Shown here piece after piece: positions 47,329 to 56,252 of a stretch of DNA of 64,000 bases. The notes below the pieces were generated by a model. That model was not told where the DNA came from, did no database searches, and was given only the letters and a program-made list of their open reading frames with translations. A program made the translations under genes and the position numbers. Each line of letters opens with the position of its first letter. Position 1 is the first letter of the stretch. Where the stretch lies: NCBI GenBank assembly GCA_013002165.1, contig JABDKO010000220.1, forward strand, positions 1-64,000, read 5' to 3'. The DNA is from Rhodothermales bacterium. Its GTDB lineage: Bacteria > Bacteroidota > Rhodothermia > Rhodothermales > JABDKH01.

Positions 47329-49794
47329 TTATTGACGAAGTATTGCATCGTGATCTCTCGAAAGACTATTCACAATCTTTCCAACCGCTTTGTCAACTTC
47401 TTTATCCGTTAATGTACGGTCTGCACCAAACCGGATGTTAAGAGCGACACTTTTTTTCCCGGCGTCGATTCCTTTTCCGGAATAGATATCAAAAACGTTC
47501 ACTGATTGAAGTAACTTGCCGCCGTAGTTCCGTACGGTCTTGACCACATTCGCGACTTCGGTAGATTCCGCGACGATCACGGCGATGTCTCTCGAAACCA
47601 CCGGAAACCTGTTTACAGGTGCATACCGGTGCTCAGGTTTGGCCCGGTACAGGTTAACCAACAGCCCCCAGTTGATCTCGGCGAAATAAACCGGTTGTTC
47701 CAGATCAATCTGCTGTCCTAAACCACCTCCGACACAGCCGATCGTTGCTACAACCTGAGCTTCGTGCATGAGCCTGATACTGTAGGAGGTCAGGTGCCCG
47801 GGCGTGTAGTTCGGGTCAACTTCAACATCATCGCAGACAAGGCGCACGATTGTTTCCGTAATCCCTTTTACGTCGAATACATCGGTCGAATGTTCGCTGC
47901 TGTTCCATGAAGCACTTCTGGAACCGCACATAGCAATGCAAAGAGACTCCAGCTCGATATATCCATCAATCACGTTCGACGGCACATCCCCTTTTCTGAA
48001 GACATGACCAAACTCGAAAAACCGCGTCTCTTCCTGGCCGTGATTAATGTTATGAGAAACTGCACCAAGTGCTCCCGGAAGCAGTGACGGGCGAAGGGCA
48101 GACATCTCTGACGAGATAGCATTAGCTGTCATTACGCGTTCTCCCTGATACTTCTTACCGAAGAGCTCGGGCCCGTTGGCAGCAGCGGCACTGTCCGGGC
48201 TGATCAGACTGTTGGTATAGATTTCAGAGAACCCCGAACCGGTCAAGATCGACTCGACGCGTCCACGCAGTTCAGCCTCCGGCTGCGTTCGAGGGAGATA
48301 GTGACGAAGCGACGTTGTCTCTGGCTCTTCTATATTATCGTAACCGAAGACACGAGCAATTTCTTCGACCACATCAATTTCCCGTGTTACGTCATGCCGG
48401 TAGCTCGGGACATCACAACGAAGAACTTTGTCAGACTCTGTGACCTCAAATCCGAGACGTACAAGAATGTCAACCATCTCCGCTGTAGGAATCTGGGTGC
48501 CTGCAATCAGATTCACGCGTTCCGGCCGGACGTCTATTGACACCGGTGCCGGAATCGAGACTATTACATCTGCTGCGACATCGTCGATTTTTCCGCCACC
48601 CAGTTCAGCAATCAGGTCGGCGGCACGAGCGGCCGCAATAAATTGCCGTTCCGGGTCTACTCCGCGCTCGAATCGGTACGACGCATCCGTCTGCATTCCA
48701 AGGAGTTTTGCCACTTTCCGAACCGTTGGCGGATCGAAGTAGGCACTTTCGATCAGGATATTCTTTGTGTTGTCGCCAACTTCCGAGTTTTCGCCGCCCA
48801 TGATTCCGGCTATGGCGACCATATGCTCTCCGTCGACAATCATTGACGTTCCTGCGGGAAGCTTTCGCTCCTTGCCGTCGAGGGTGACAAATTCTTCCGA
48901 CTTTGCAGTCGCGCGGACTCCCACTGTGGAACCGTTCAGCTTATCCAGGTCAAACGCATGTAACGGCTGACCAAGCTCATGCATGACATAGTTTGTAATG
49001 TCGACAACGTTGTTTCGGGGTCGAAGCCCGATTGCAGCCAACCTGTTTGCCAGCCATGCAGGGGAGTCCTTGATTGATACATCGCGTACGATTATCGCCG
49101 AGTAGCGTTTGCATCCATCGGTGTCATCAATGAACACCGATACTGCAGATGCATCGTTATCAACCGCTGGAGTTTTTATACCCGGCAGACGAAAATCCAG
49201 CTTGTTCAACGCGGCAATGTCTCGCGCAACGCCTGTATGGCAGATCGCGTCCGGACGGTTTGGTGTAAGCGCAATATCGAAGACCGTATCGGAGTAGAGC
49301 TGTCCCTGTCGATCCAGATAGGTTGCAAATGGTTCGCCAACACTGGCTTCGCCGGCAAGCACCATAATTCCCGAATGATCTTCGGAAAGACCGAGTTCAT
49401 CCTCGGCGCAGATCATTCCGGCAGAAGCAACACCGCGTATCTTCGCCTTCTTGATTTTGATTGACGCCTGCTTACCATCCTCATCTTCAGGAAACGTGAG
49501 CGTCGTTCCTACCGTAGCGACCGGGACCAGCTGACCACTGGCGACGTTCGGTGCGCCGCAAACAATTTGAAGCGATTGTTCTTCTCCAATGTTGACCTCG
49601 CAAACAACAAGCCGGTCGGCGTCGGGATGAGCTTCAACTGAAAGAACTTCACCAACAACAATGCCTTCGAAATCTGATCCAATTGAGGTCAATCCGTCAA
49701 CCTCAAGTCCCAGCATGGTCAACTGATCGGCAAGCTCTTCCGGTGTTATATCGACGGGGACGTATTCCCGTAACCAGTTATAGCTAATATTCAT
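47329..49794 (-). CDS. pheT: Phenylalanyl-tRNA synthetase beta subunit
   Basis: MNISYNWLREYVPVDITPEELADQLTMLGLEVD; tRNA-binding, B3/B4, B5 and FDX-ACB regions. Confidence 0.97.
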   Translation of the reverse strand: MNISYNWLREYVPVDITPEELADQLTMLGLEVDGLTSIGSDFEGIVVGEVLSVEAHPDADRLVVCEVNIGEEQSLQIVCGAPNVASGQLVPVATVGTTLTFPEDEDGKQASIKIKKAKIRGVASAGMICAEDELGLSEDHSGIMVLAGEASVGEPFATYLDRQGQLYSDTVFDIALTPNRPDAICHTGVARDIAALNKLDFRLPGIKTPAVDNDASAVSVFIDDTDGCKRYSAIIVRDVSIKDSPAWLANRLAAIGLRPRNNVVDITNYVMHELGQPLHAFDLDKLNGSTVGVRATAKSEEFVTLDGKERKLPAGTSMIVDGEHMVAIAGIMGGENSEVGDNTKNILIESAYFDPPTVRKVAKLLGMQTDASYRFERGVDPERQFIAAARAADLIAELGGGKIDDVAADVIVSIPAPVSIDVRPERVNLIAGTQIPTAEMVDILVRLGFEVTESDKVLRCDVPSYRHDVTREIDVVEEIARVFGYDNIEEPETTSLRHYLPRTQPEAELRGRVESILTGSGFSEIYTNSLISPDSAAAANGPELFGKKYQGERVMTANAISSEMSALRPSLLPGALGAVSHNINHGQEETRFFEFGHVFRKGDVPSNVIDGYIELESLCIAMCGSRSASWNSSEHSTDVFDVKGITETIVRLVCDDVEVDPNYTPGHLTSYSIRLMHEAQVVATIGCVGGGLGQQIDLEQPVYFAEINWGLLVNLYRAKPEHRYAPVNRFPVVSRDIAVIVAESTEVANVVKTVRNYGGKLLQSVNVFDIYSGKGIDAGKKSVALNIRFGADRTLTDKEVDKAVGKIVNSLSRDHDAILRQ

Positions 49795-49806
49795 GTCTGG
49801 CGGGGG

Positions 49807-50817
49807 TTAGAACTGCGAAAGAAATCGCAAGTCGTTTTCGTAAAGCAGGCGAATATCCGGGATGCCATGCTTGAGCATGGCAATACGTTCGATTCCCATT
49901 CCAAACGCATATCCAGTGTATTTTTCGGAGTCGATGTCCAGTGCATCGAGAACGTTAGGATCTACCATTCCTGAACCGAGTATCTCCAGCCAGCGTCCAC
50001 CTTCGGGGTGTGAATCATCCTTCCACCAGATGTCGACCTCCGCACTTGGTTCGGTAAACGGAAAGAAGCTCGGACGAAAGCGCATGACCACATCATCTCC
50101 AAAAATAGTTCTGGAAAACATGTGGAGCAGATGTTTCAGGTCCGCCATCGACACACCTTCGTCGAGGTAAAGGCCCTCGACCTGGTGAAACAGGCAGTAC
50201 GATTTGTACGAGATAGATTCGTTCCGATAGACCCGGCCGGGAACGATCACGCGTACGGGAGGCTTCTGTTCTTTCAACACACGGACCTGCACAGGTGAGG
50301 TGTGTGTGCGCATCAGTATCCCGTCGTGCTGGTCTCCCGGCGGCTCAATGAAAACGGTGTCCTGCATATCACGAGCAGGATGTTCAGGCGGAAAGTTGAG
50401 CGCAGTAAAGTTATGCCAGTCGTCTTCCAGCTCCGGGCCATCGGCAACCGTAAAACCGTAACGTTCGAAGATGTTTACAATTTCGTTACGGGTCTCGGTT
50501 ATTACATGAAGAGTACCTGTATCAAAGGCTGAGCCCGGAAGAGTAAGGTCACTGGGTACGTCACTGGACCGTTGTGTCGATTCGAGGCGAGTTCGAGCTT
50601 CGCCGACCATACCCTCAGCAATCGTTTTGAGAACATTGACCTGTTGCCCGAACGCTTTGCGGTCAGCGGGCTCTATTGTTGGAATGAGTTTCAGCAGTTC
50701 GGTTATCCGACCCTGCTTCTTGCTCAGATATCGAATGCGAAACTCCTCAAGCTCCTCACCGGTCAGGATGTTTGCCTGCTCGAGTTCGCCTTTGATTTTT
50801 TCAAGCTGATCGACCAT
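49807..50817 (-). CDS. pheS: Phenylalanyl-tRNA synthetase alpha subunit
   Basis: HPARDMQDTVF, RTHTSPVQVRVL, FRPSFFPFTEPSAEVD, GMGIERIAML. Confidence 0.97.
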   Translation of the reverse strand: MVDQLEKIKGELEQANILTGEELEEFRIRYLSKKQGRITELLKLIPTIEPADRKAFGQQVNVLKTIAEGMVGEARTRLESTQRSSDVPSDLTLPGSAFDTGTLHVITETRNEIVNIFERYGFTVADGPELEDDWHNFTALNFPPEHPARDMQDTVFIEPPGDQHDGILMRTHTSPVQVRVLKEQKPPVRVIVPGRVYRNESISYKSYCLFHQVEGLYLDEGVSMADLKHLLHMFSRTIFGDDVVMRFRPSFFPFTEPSAEVDIWWKDDSHPEGGRWLEILGSGMVDPNVLDALDIDSEKYTGYAFGMGIERIAMLKHGIPDIRLLYENDLRFLSQF

Positions 50818-50837
50818 TGGGCCAATATGTTAGGGTT

Positions 50838-50876
50838 AAAAAAAATCCCGCCAGGCCTGCGTGCAGGGGCGGGATT
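50838..50876 (-). terminator. Intrinsic terminator/attenuator between rplT and pheS
   Basis: Minus strand AATCCCGCC ... GGCGGGATT stem followed by an eight-T run. Confidence 0.88.
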
Positions 50877-50910
50877 ACTAAGAAGTTTAAAACCGGCTAT
50901 GCCGTACCAC

Positions 50911-51258
50911 CTACGCAGAAAGTTGTTTTACAACTTCCGTAAAAGCCTTGGGCTCATTTACGGCGAGGTCTGCAAGAACCTTGCGGTTTAATTCGATGTC
51001 TGACTTTCTAAGCTGTCCGATCATCCGGGAATACGTTGTTCCATTTAACCGCGCAGCTGCATTGATCCTGAGGATCCAGAGCTTGCGGAACTGACGCTTC
51101 TTCTGGCGGCGGTCACGGTAGGAATACTGCAGCGCCTTGTCTACAGCATGTTTTGCGACGGTGTAGATGGTGCCACGACGACCCCAGTACCCGCTAGCCA
51201 TCTGCAAGACCTTCTTGCGGCGGCGTCTTGATGCGACTCTATTCTTTGCGCGAGGCAT
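50911..51258 (-). CDS. rplT: 50S ribosomal protein L20
   Basis: [42 protein letters not shown]. Confidence 0.97.
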   Translation of the reverse strand: MPRAKNRVASRRRRKKVLQMASGYWGRRGTIYTVAKHAVDKALQYSYRDRRQKKRQFRKLWILRINAAARLNGTTYSRMIGQLRKSDIELNRKVLADLAVNEPKAFTEVVKQLSA

Positions 51259-51273
51259 AACTAAAACCTGGTA

Positions 51274-51468
51274 TTAAGAGCTAATAAGCTTTTTTATTCG
51301 AGGGGTATCCACGTCGGAAACAAGTGTCCCGGCACGCAAACTGCGTTTGCGCTTCTGGGACTTCTTCGTCAGAATATGGCTGTGAAAAGCCTTCTTCCTC
51401 TTGATCTTCCCGGTACCCGTCGTCGTGAAGCGCTTCTTCGCTCCACTATTTGTTTTCATTTTTGGCAT
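51274..51468 (-). CDS. rpmI: 50S ribosomal protein L35
   Basis: [36 protein letters not shown]. Confidence 0.97.
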   Translation of the reverse strand: MPKMKTNSGAKKRFTTTGTGKIKRKKAFHSHILTKKSQKRKRSLRAGTLVSDVDTPRIKKLISS

Positions 51469-51614
51469 AAAACTATCAAACCTGATCCATCAACGAACGG
51501 AAAAACGGTTTTCCGACGAAGCCTGAAAAAATACAGCGATTAATCTCCAACATCAAACGAAAAAGCTGCGTCGCACCGCTCGATTCGTTGGATTCTTTGT
51601 GAAAGTGGTTTCTG

Positions 51615-52154
51615 TCAGGCTTTCTTTTTGATCGGGCTGAGGATAGTCGTCATTCGCCGACCTTCCATTTTGGGCTCCTGATCAATTTTAGCCACATCTG
51701 CCAGTTCTTTGATGAAGCGCACAAGGAGGGTCATCCCATGATCCTTGTAAACGATATCTCTACCCCGGAACTGTACGTACGCCCGAACTTTATCGCCATG
51801 CTCCAAAAACTCGCGGGCGTGCTTGGTTTTGAAGTCAAAGTCGTGCGTGTCCGTGTGGGGACGAAATCTGATCTCTTTGAGAGCGATCGTATGCGATTTC
51901 TTTCGCGCCTCCTTTTCCTTCTTTTGGAGCTCGTAACGGTACTTTCCGTAGTCGATAATCTTGCAAACCGGTGGATCTGCGTTGGGAGAGATCTCGACCA
52001 GATCAAGCCCCCTGCTTTCTGCGAGGGTGACTGCCTCTTCAAGTGGATATATACCGTGTTGACCCTCGGGGTCGACGACACGGACAGTCTCCGCTCTAAT
52101 CTCGTTATTAATCCTGACTTTGCTTACTCGAGCGTTCTTGTTGCTAATTGCCAT
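51615..52154 (-). CDS. infC: Translation initiation factor IF-3
   Basis: RINNEIRAETVRVVDPEGQHGIYPLEEAV, DYGKYRYELQKKEKEARK; ATG start. Confidence 0.96.
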   Translation of the reverse strand: MAISNKNARVSKVRINNEIRAETVRVVDPEGQHGIYPLEEAVTLAESRGLDLVEISPNADPPVCKIIDYGKYRYELQKKEKEARKKSHTIALKEIRFRPHTDTHDFDFKTKHAREFLEHGDKVRAYVQFRGRDIVYKDHGMTLLVRFIKELADVAKIDQEPKMEGRRMTTILSPIKKKA

Positions 52155-52223
52155 TCAATAGTAGTTGGTTCGTAATTCAAATATGGGACAAGCTAGCACA
52201 ATTGCCAGCAAAAATCAGACGAC

Positions 52224-54176
52224 TTAGCCGATTGCAGCTTCTATTTCTGTAGCAATTCGCTTTTTGAAGTCGTCCAGAGAAGAAGTCTCCTGTGCACCCT
52301 TACGGTGTTCACGAACTGCGACCGTGCTTGTTTCAACCTCTTGCTGCCCGACAACGAGCATATATGGAATTTTCTGGGTCTCTGCACCGCGAATCTTGTA
52401 CCCTACTTTTTCGCGTCTGTCATCTACCTCTACGCGATAACCACTCGCTCTGAGCTCTGTTGCTACCTCTTTGGCGTAGTCGAGAAACAAGTCGGAAACT
52501 GGAATAATCGCCACCTGCACGGGTGCAAGCCAGGTTTTGAAGTGACCGCCACAATGCTCAATCAGGACACCCATGAATCTTTCAAGCGACCCGAACGGTG
52601 CCCGGTGAATCATGACCGGACGGTGTTTCTGGTTGTCTTCACCTGTGTACCATAGGTCAAAACGCTCGGGAAGATTATAATCCTGCTGGACCGTTCCCAG
52701 TTGCCACTCGCGACCCAGTGCGTCTCTCACCATAAAGTCGAGCTTCGGGCCGTAAAACGCTGCCTCTCCCTCGACTTCGGTGTACTCAAGTCCCATTTCG
52801 AGGACGGAATCGCGTATCGATTGTTCAGCTTCGTCCCAGGTTGCCGGGTCGCCGACGTACTTGTCCGGGTCGTTGCGATCCCTGACGGAAACTTGCAGAC
52901 GATAGTCTTCGAAGTCGAGTGCCTTCAGCACCTTGAGTGTAAGTTCGATAGCGTCCTTGAATTCAGCTTTGACCTGATCAGGTCGGCAAAAGATGTGTGC
53001 GTCATCCACGGTGAAGCCACGCACGCGGGTCAGGCCACCGAGTTCACCGGACTGCTCGTAACGGTAGACATTTCCGAACTCCGCAAGTCGGACCGGAAGC
53101 TCGCGGTACGACCTCGGCTTGTCATCATAAATCTGAATATGATGAGGGCAGTTCATGGGTTTCAGGAGATACCCCTGGTCCTCGTCGTCATCCTCCATCA
53201 TGGGCGGGAACTGGCTATCGCTGTAATACGGATAGTGTCCGCTTATTTTGTATAACTCGAGCCTGCCAATATGAGGTGTAATCACCGGTTGATATCCTCG
53301 CTTGAGCTGCTCCTGCTTGAGAAAGCTCTCCAGAGTGTCTCTGACAACCGTACCTTTGGGCAACCAGAGAGGCAAGCCCGGTCCCACTTTCTGGCTGAAA
53401 GTGAATAACTCGAGTTCTTTGCCCAGTTTGCGGTGATCGCGCTCTTTGGCCAGGCGCACTCTTTCAAGGTATTCCTCCAGTTCGGCCTTCTTCGGAAAAG
53501 AGACACCGTAGATCCGTGTAAGCTGAGGCCGCTTTTCATCGCCGCGCCAGTAGGCGCCCGCAACGGTCAAAAGTTTTGGGTACTTGAGAACGCCGGTGGA
53601 CGGTACATGTGGACCGCGGCAGAGGTCGGTGAAGTCGCCCTGCGTATAGAACGTAATGGTCCCGTCCTCAAGTTCATCAATGAGCTCGAGCTTGTATTCA
53701 TCACCTTTTTCGTTGAAGTAGTCTGTCGCATCGGCCTTACTCACCTCCTTTCTTTCGAAAGTCGAATTAGCCTTTATAAGCTCCTTCATCCTGGCTTCGA
53801 TAGCTTCGAGTTGCTCCGTGCCGATTTTCTCGTCTCCAAGATCCACATCGTAGTAGAAACCTGTTTCAATCGGGGGGCCGATGCCGAACTTGACATCCGG
53901 ATAAAGCGATTGGAGGGCCTCGGCCATGACATGTGCGGTAGAATGCCAGAAGACATTTTTTCCTGCATCATCACGCCAGGTCAAGATGCTTACAGAGGCG
54001 TCTGAGGTAAGGGGTCTGGATAAATCCCACACATCACCGTCAACGTCAACTGCCAGAGCCATCCGGGCAAGTCCGGACGATATGGAAGACGCAATTTCGG
54101 CACCCGTTATGCCGGACTGAAATGGCTTGACCGTCCCGTCGGGGAAGGTGATGTGTATTTCCTCGTTAGCGATAAT
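52224..54176 (-). CDS. thrS: Threonyl-tRNA synthetase; N-terminus extends upstream of the listed Met (54062), start codon non-canonical or unresolved
   Basis: Class II aaRS motifs (RFMGVLIEHCGGHFKTWLAPVQ); upstream in-frame TGS sequence ITFPDGTVKPFQSGITGAEIASSISSGLARMALAVDVDGDVWDLSRP; in-frame TGA at 54177-54179. Confidence 0.95.
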   Translation of the reverse strand: MIANEEIHITFPDGTVKPFQSGITGAEIASSISSGLARMALAVDVDGDVWDLSRPLTSDASVSILTWRDDAGKNVFWHSTAHVMAEALQSLYPDVKFGIGPPIETGFYYDVDLGDEKIGTEQLEAIEARMKELIKANSTFERKEVSKADATDYFNEKGDEYKLELIDELEDGTITFYTQGDFTDLCRGPHVPSTGVLKYPKLLTVAGAYWRGDEKRPQLTRIYGVSFPKKAELEEYLERVRLAKERDHRKLGKELELFTFSQKVGPGLPLWLPKGTVVRDTLESFLKQEQLKRGYQPVITPHIGRLELYKISGHYPYYSDSQFPPMMEDDDEDQGYLLKPMNCPHHIQIYDDKPRSYRELPVRLAEFGNVYRYEQSGELGGLTRVRGFTVDDAHIFCRPDQVKAEFKDAIELTLKVLKALDFEDYRLQVSVRDRNDPDKYVGDPATWDEAEQSIRDSVLEMGLEYTEVEGEAAFYGPKLDFMVRDALGREWQLGTVQQDYNLPERFDLWYTGEDNQKHRPVMIHRAPFGSLERFMGVLIEHCGGHFKTWLAPVQVAIIPVSDLFLDYAKEVATELRASGYRVEVDDRREKVGYKIRGAETQKIPYMLVVGQQEVETSTVAVREHRKGAQETSSLDDFKKRIATEIEAAIG

Positions 54177-54245
54177 TCAAGCGAGTTTTAAACGTGATTA
54201 CAAACAATGAGCGCCCCAACTATGTGGAGCGCGCAATTGTGAGAG

Positions 54246-54319
<74 letters not shown>

Positions 54320-54457
54320 GAAAGGCCGACAAATATATCGATTTGTAGGTGCCAATGCCAAGTTGGGTACTCTCTTGGAACGCTCTTGAACCCCCTTTAC
54401 AGCAAACAGATTCATTCCTACCGCCAAATTCAAATTTTGTGTTAGCAGCTTAAATCG

Positions 54458-54904
54458 ATGACACTGCTCGACGATACCGATAATCGGTTAAAGGTGAACA
54501 TCAGAATGACGTACGACCTCTTTGTTTCAGGTAATCCAAGTCAGGGAATAAAAACCCCTGACCAGACTGGTAATAACGGTGAAGCCAGACTAGGCTCGCC
54601 AATACCTGTGCTTCGACGTTTTCCTCCGATGTTGCAGTTCCTGACAATTAACTCGACTCCTGTAGACAAACAACTCGAAGGTATCGCCGTCCAGGCCTTT
54701 CGCAACGGCAGCGACCTTGAGGAAATCTGTTCGGAGATCTACAACTTCGCGATGTCGCTCGGTTATAAAGCCACCATCGGAATGCAGGAAGTGTACTGCT
54801 CGGATATGCCTTCATTTCCAAATCAGACTCTTATGACGGCGCTACTGATGATTGATCTGCAGCCATTGCAGGAGACCGGCCTGGGGTATACGCGGGCGGG
54901 GTAG
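54458..54904 (+). CDS. Hypothetical protein
   Basis: 148-aa ORF with no strong competing frame; no recognised domain. Confidence 0.45.
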   Translation: MTLLDDTDNRLKVNIRMTYDLFVSGNPSQGIKTPDQTGNNGEARLGSPIPVLRRFPPMLQFLTINSTPVDKQLEGIAVQAFRNGSDLEEICSEIYNFAMSLGYKATIGMQEVYCSDMPSFPNQTLMTALLMIDLQPLQETGLGYTRAG

Positions 54905-55005
54905 GACTGCTGTTCTAGAATCATCTGCGAAGCGTGCAGGTAACCCCGGTGTCCCCGGCGAATCTTTGTTAACTTCGGGTTTTCGGTATTGCCAGCCTGT
55001 GACCT

Positions 55006-55569
55006 ATGACCCCGGACGAGAACTACCTTTCCTACATTATCCGATCGCGACGGACGATTCATTCCTTTACTCCGGACAAGGTCCCTGACGAGGTCGTCTA
55101 CTCTGCCATAGAATGTGCCAGATGGGCACCAAACCATAAATTGACAGAGCCATGGAGAGTTATCCTCGTTGGCGACACTACGGCACGGAAGATTGTCGAT
55201 TTGAACACCCGGCTGGTTAAAGAGAAACGAGGAAAAAAATCCGCGGAGGCAAAGCGGGAGAGGTGGAAACGCGTTCCCAACTGGATTGCGATCACCAGCA
55301 CGATATCAGATGACTCGGTCCGCACGAGGGAAGATTACGCGGCGACGTGTTGCTTCATCCAGAACCTGACGTTGTACCTCTGGTCAAAGGGGATCGGGGC
55401 AAAATGGACGACCGGCGCCGTAACCCGATATGATGACGTTTACGAGCTGATCGGGGTTGATCCGCAGAAAGAGGATCTGGTTGGCCTTCTCTGGTACGGC
55501 TATCCGGCAGGAGAGCCACAGTCGTCACAACGGAAACCCGTTGCCGGAATAACACGTCAGGTAGACTGA
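55006..55569 (+). CDS. Nitroreductase family protein
   Basis: SRRTIHSFTPDKVPDEVVYSAIECARWAPNHKLTEPWRVILV. Confidence 0.92.
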   Translation: MTPDENYLSYIIRSRRTIHSFTPDKVPDEVVYSAIECARWAPNHKLTEPWRVILVGDTTARKIVDLNTRLVKEKRGKKSAEAKRERWKRVPNWIAITSTISDDSVRTREDYAATCCFIQNLTLYLWSKGIGAKWTTGAVTRYDDVYELIGVDPQKEDLVGLLWYGYPAGEPQSSQRKPVAGITRQVD

Positions 55570-55589
55570 GTTTGCTCCGACTGGAGCGA

Positions 55590-56252
55590 TCAGAATCGAG
55601 CGTCTATCCTGATAGCCGGAGAGCCATCGAGTACCGTCGCGGACATTGATACAGGATTCGAGTTATGCCTGCGGACTGCAAGCATCGATGTGATTCCCGA
55701 AAATGCGCGGTTTGCAACCAGAACAGCTACAAGCACCGAGCGCCGCCGCTCGAGTGATTCCGTCCGCTCTCGAAGTCGTCTGTACGCGGCGAAATCTTCG
55801 TCGGTCTCCCATGCCCATTGAAACGATGCGTCAGACACGTAGTCGATCTGGTCCCAGGCGCGATTCCGCAGTGCGGATTCCAGGAAAGAATCCGACGATG
55901 AGTATGTCGCCAGGTTAAGAAAGAATTGCCTGTCCTTGCCTTCGACATCTGCCGCAGCCCTGGACGCTGCAAGCACTGTGTAGCTGTCGATAGACTGGTT
56001 GCGCCGCCAGGAGGACTCCGTTATTCCAAGCCATGTAGTGACGTCAGCCATGACAAGAAAAGAAGCTCGAGTGTTCCAGCGTGAGTCGTTCACGTACCGA
56101 TGTCCAAGCCCCGGAAGTACGATACTCAGCAAGGCTGCCTTCCCGGCAGACTTCGACTCCCGTGCCTGGGCGGATACGTCGAACTGGCTGAACGAGGTAA
56201 GGACAAAGACGAGTATGACAATTCTACTAAAAGCGAACACTTGCACGGACAT
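55590..56252 (-). CDS. DUF5683-like exported/membrane protein
   Basis: Signal peptide followed by KAALLSIVLPGLGHRYVND. Confidence 0.65.
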   Translation of the reverse strand: MSVQVFAFSRIVILVFVLTSFSQFDVSAQARESKSAGKAALLSIVLPGLGHRYVNDSRWNTRASFLVMADVTTWLGITESSWRRNQSIDSYTVLAASRAAADVEGKDRQFFLNLATYSSSDSFLESALRNRAWDQIDYVSDASFQWAWETDEDFAAYRRLRERTESLERRRSVLVAVLVANRAFSGITSMLAVRRHNSNPVSMSATVLDGSPAIRIDARF

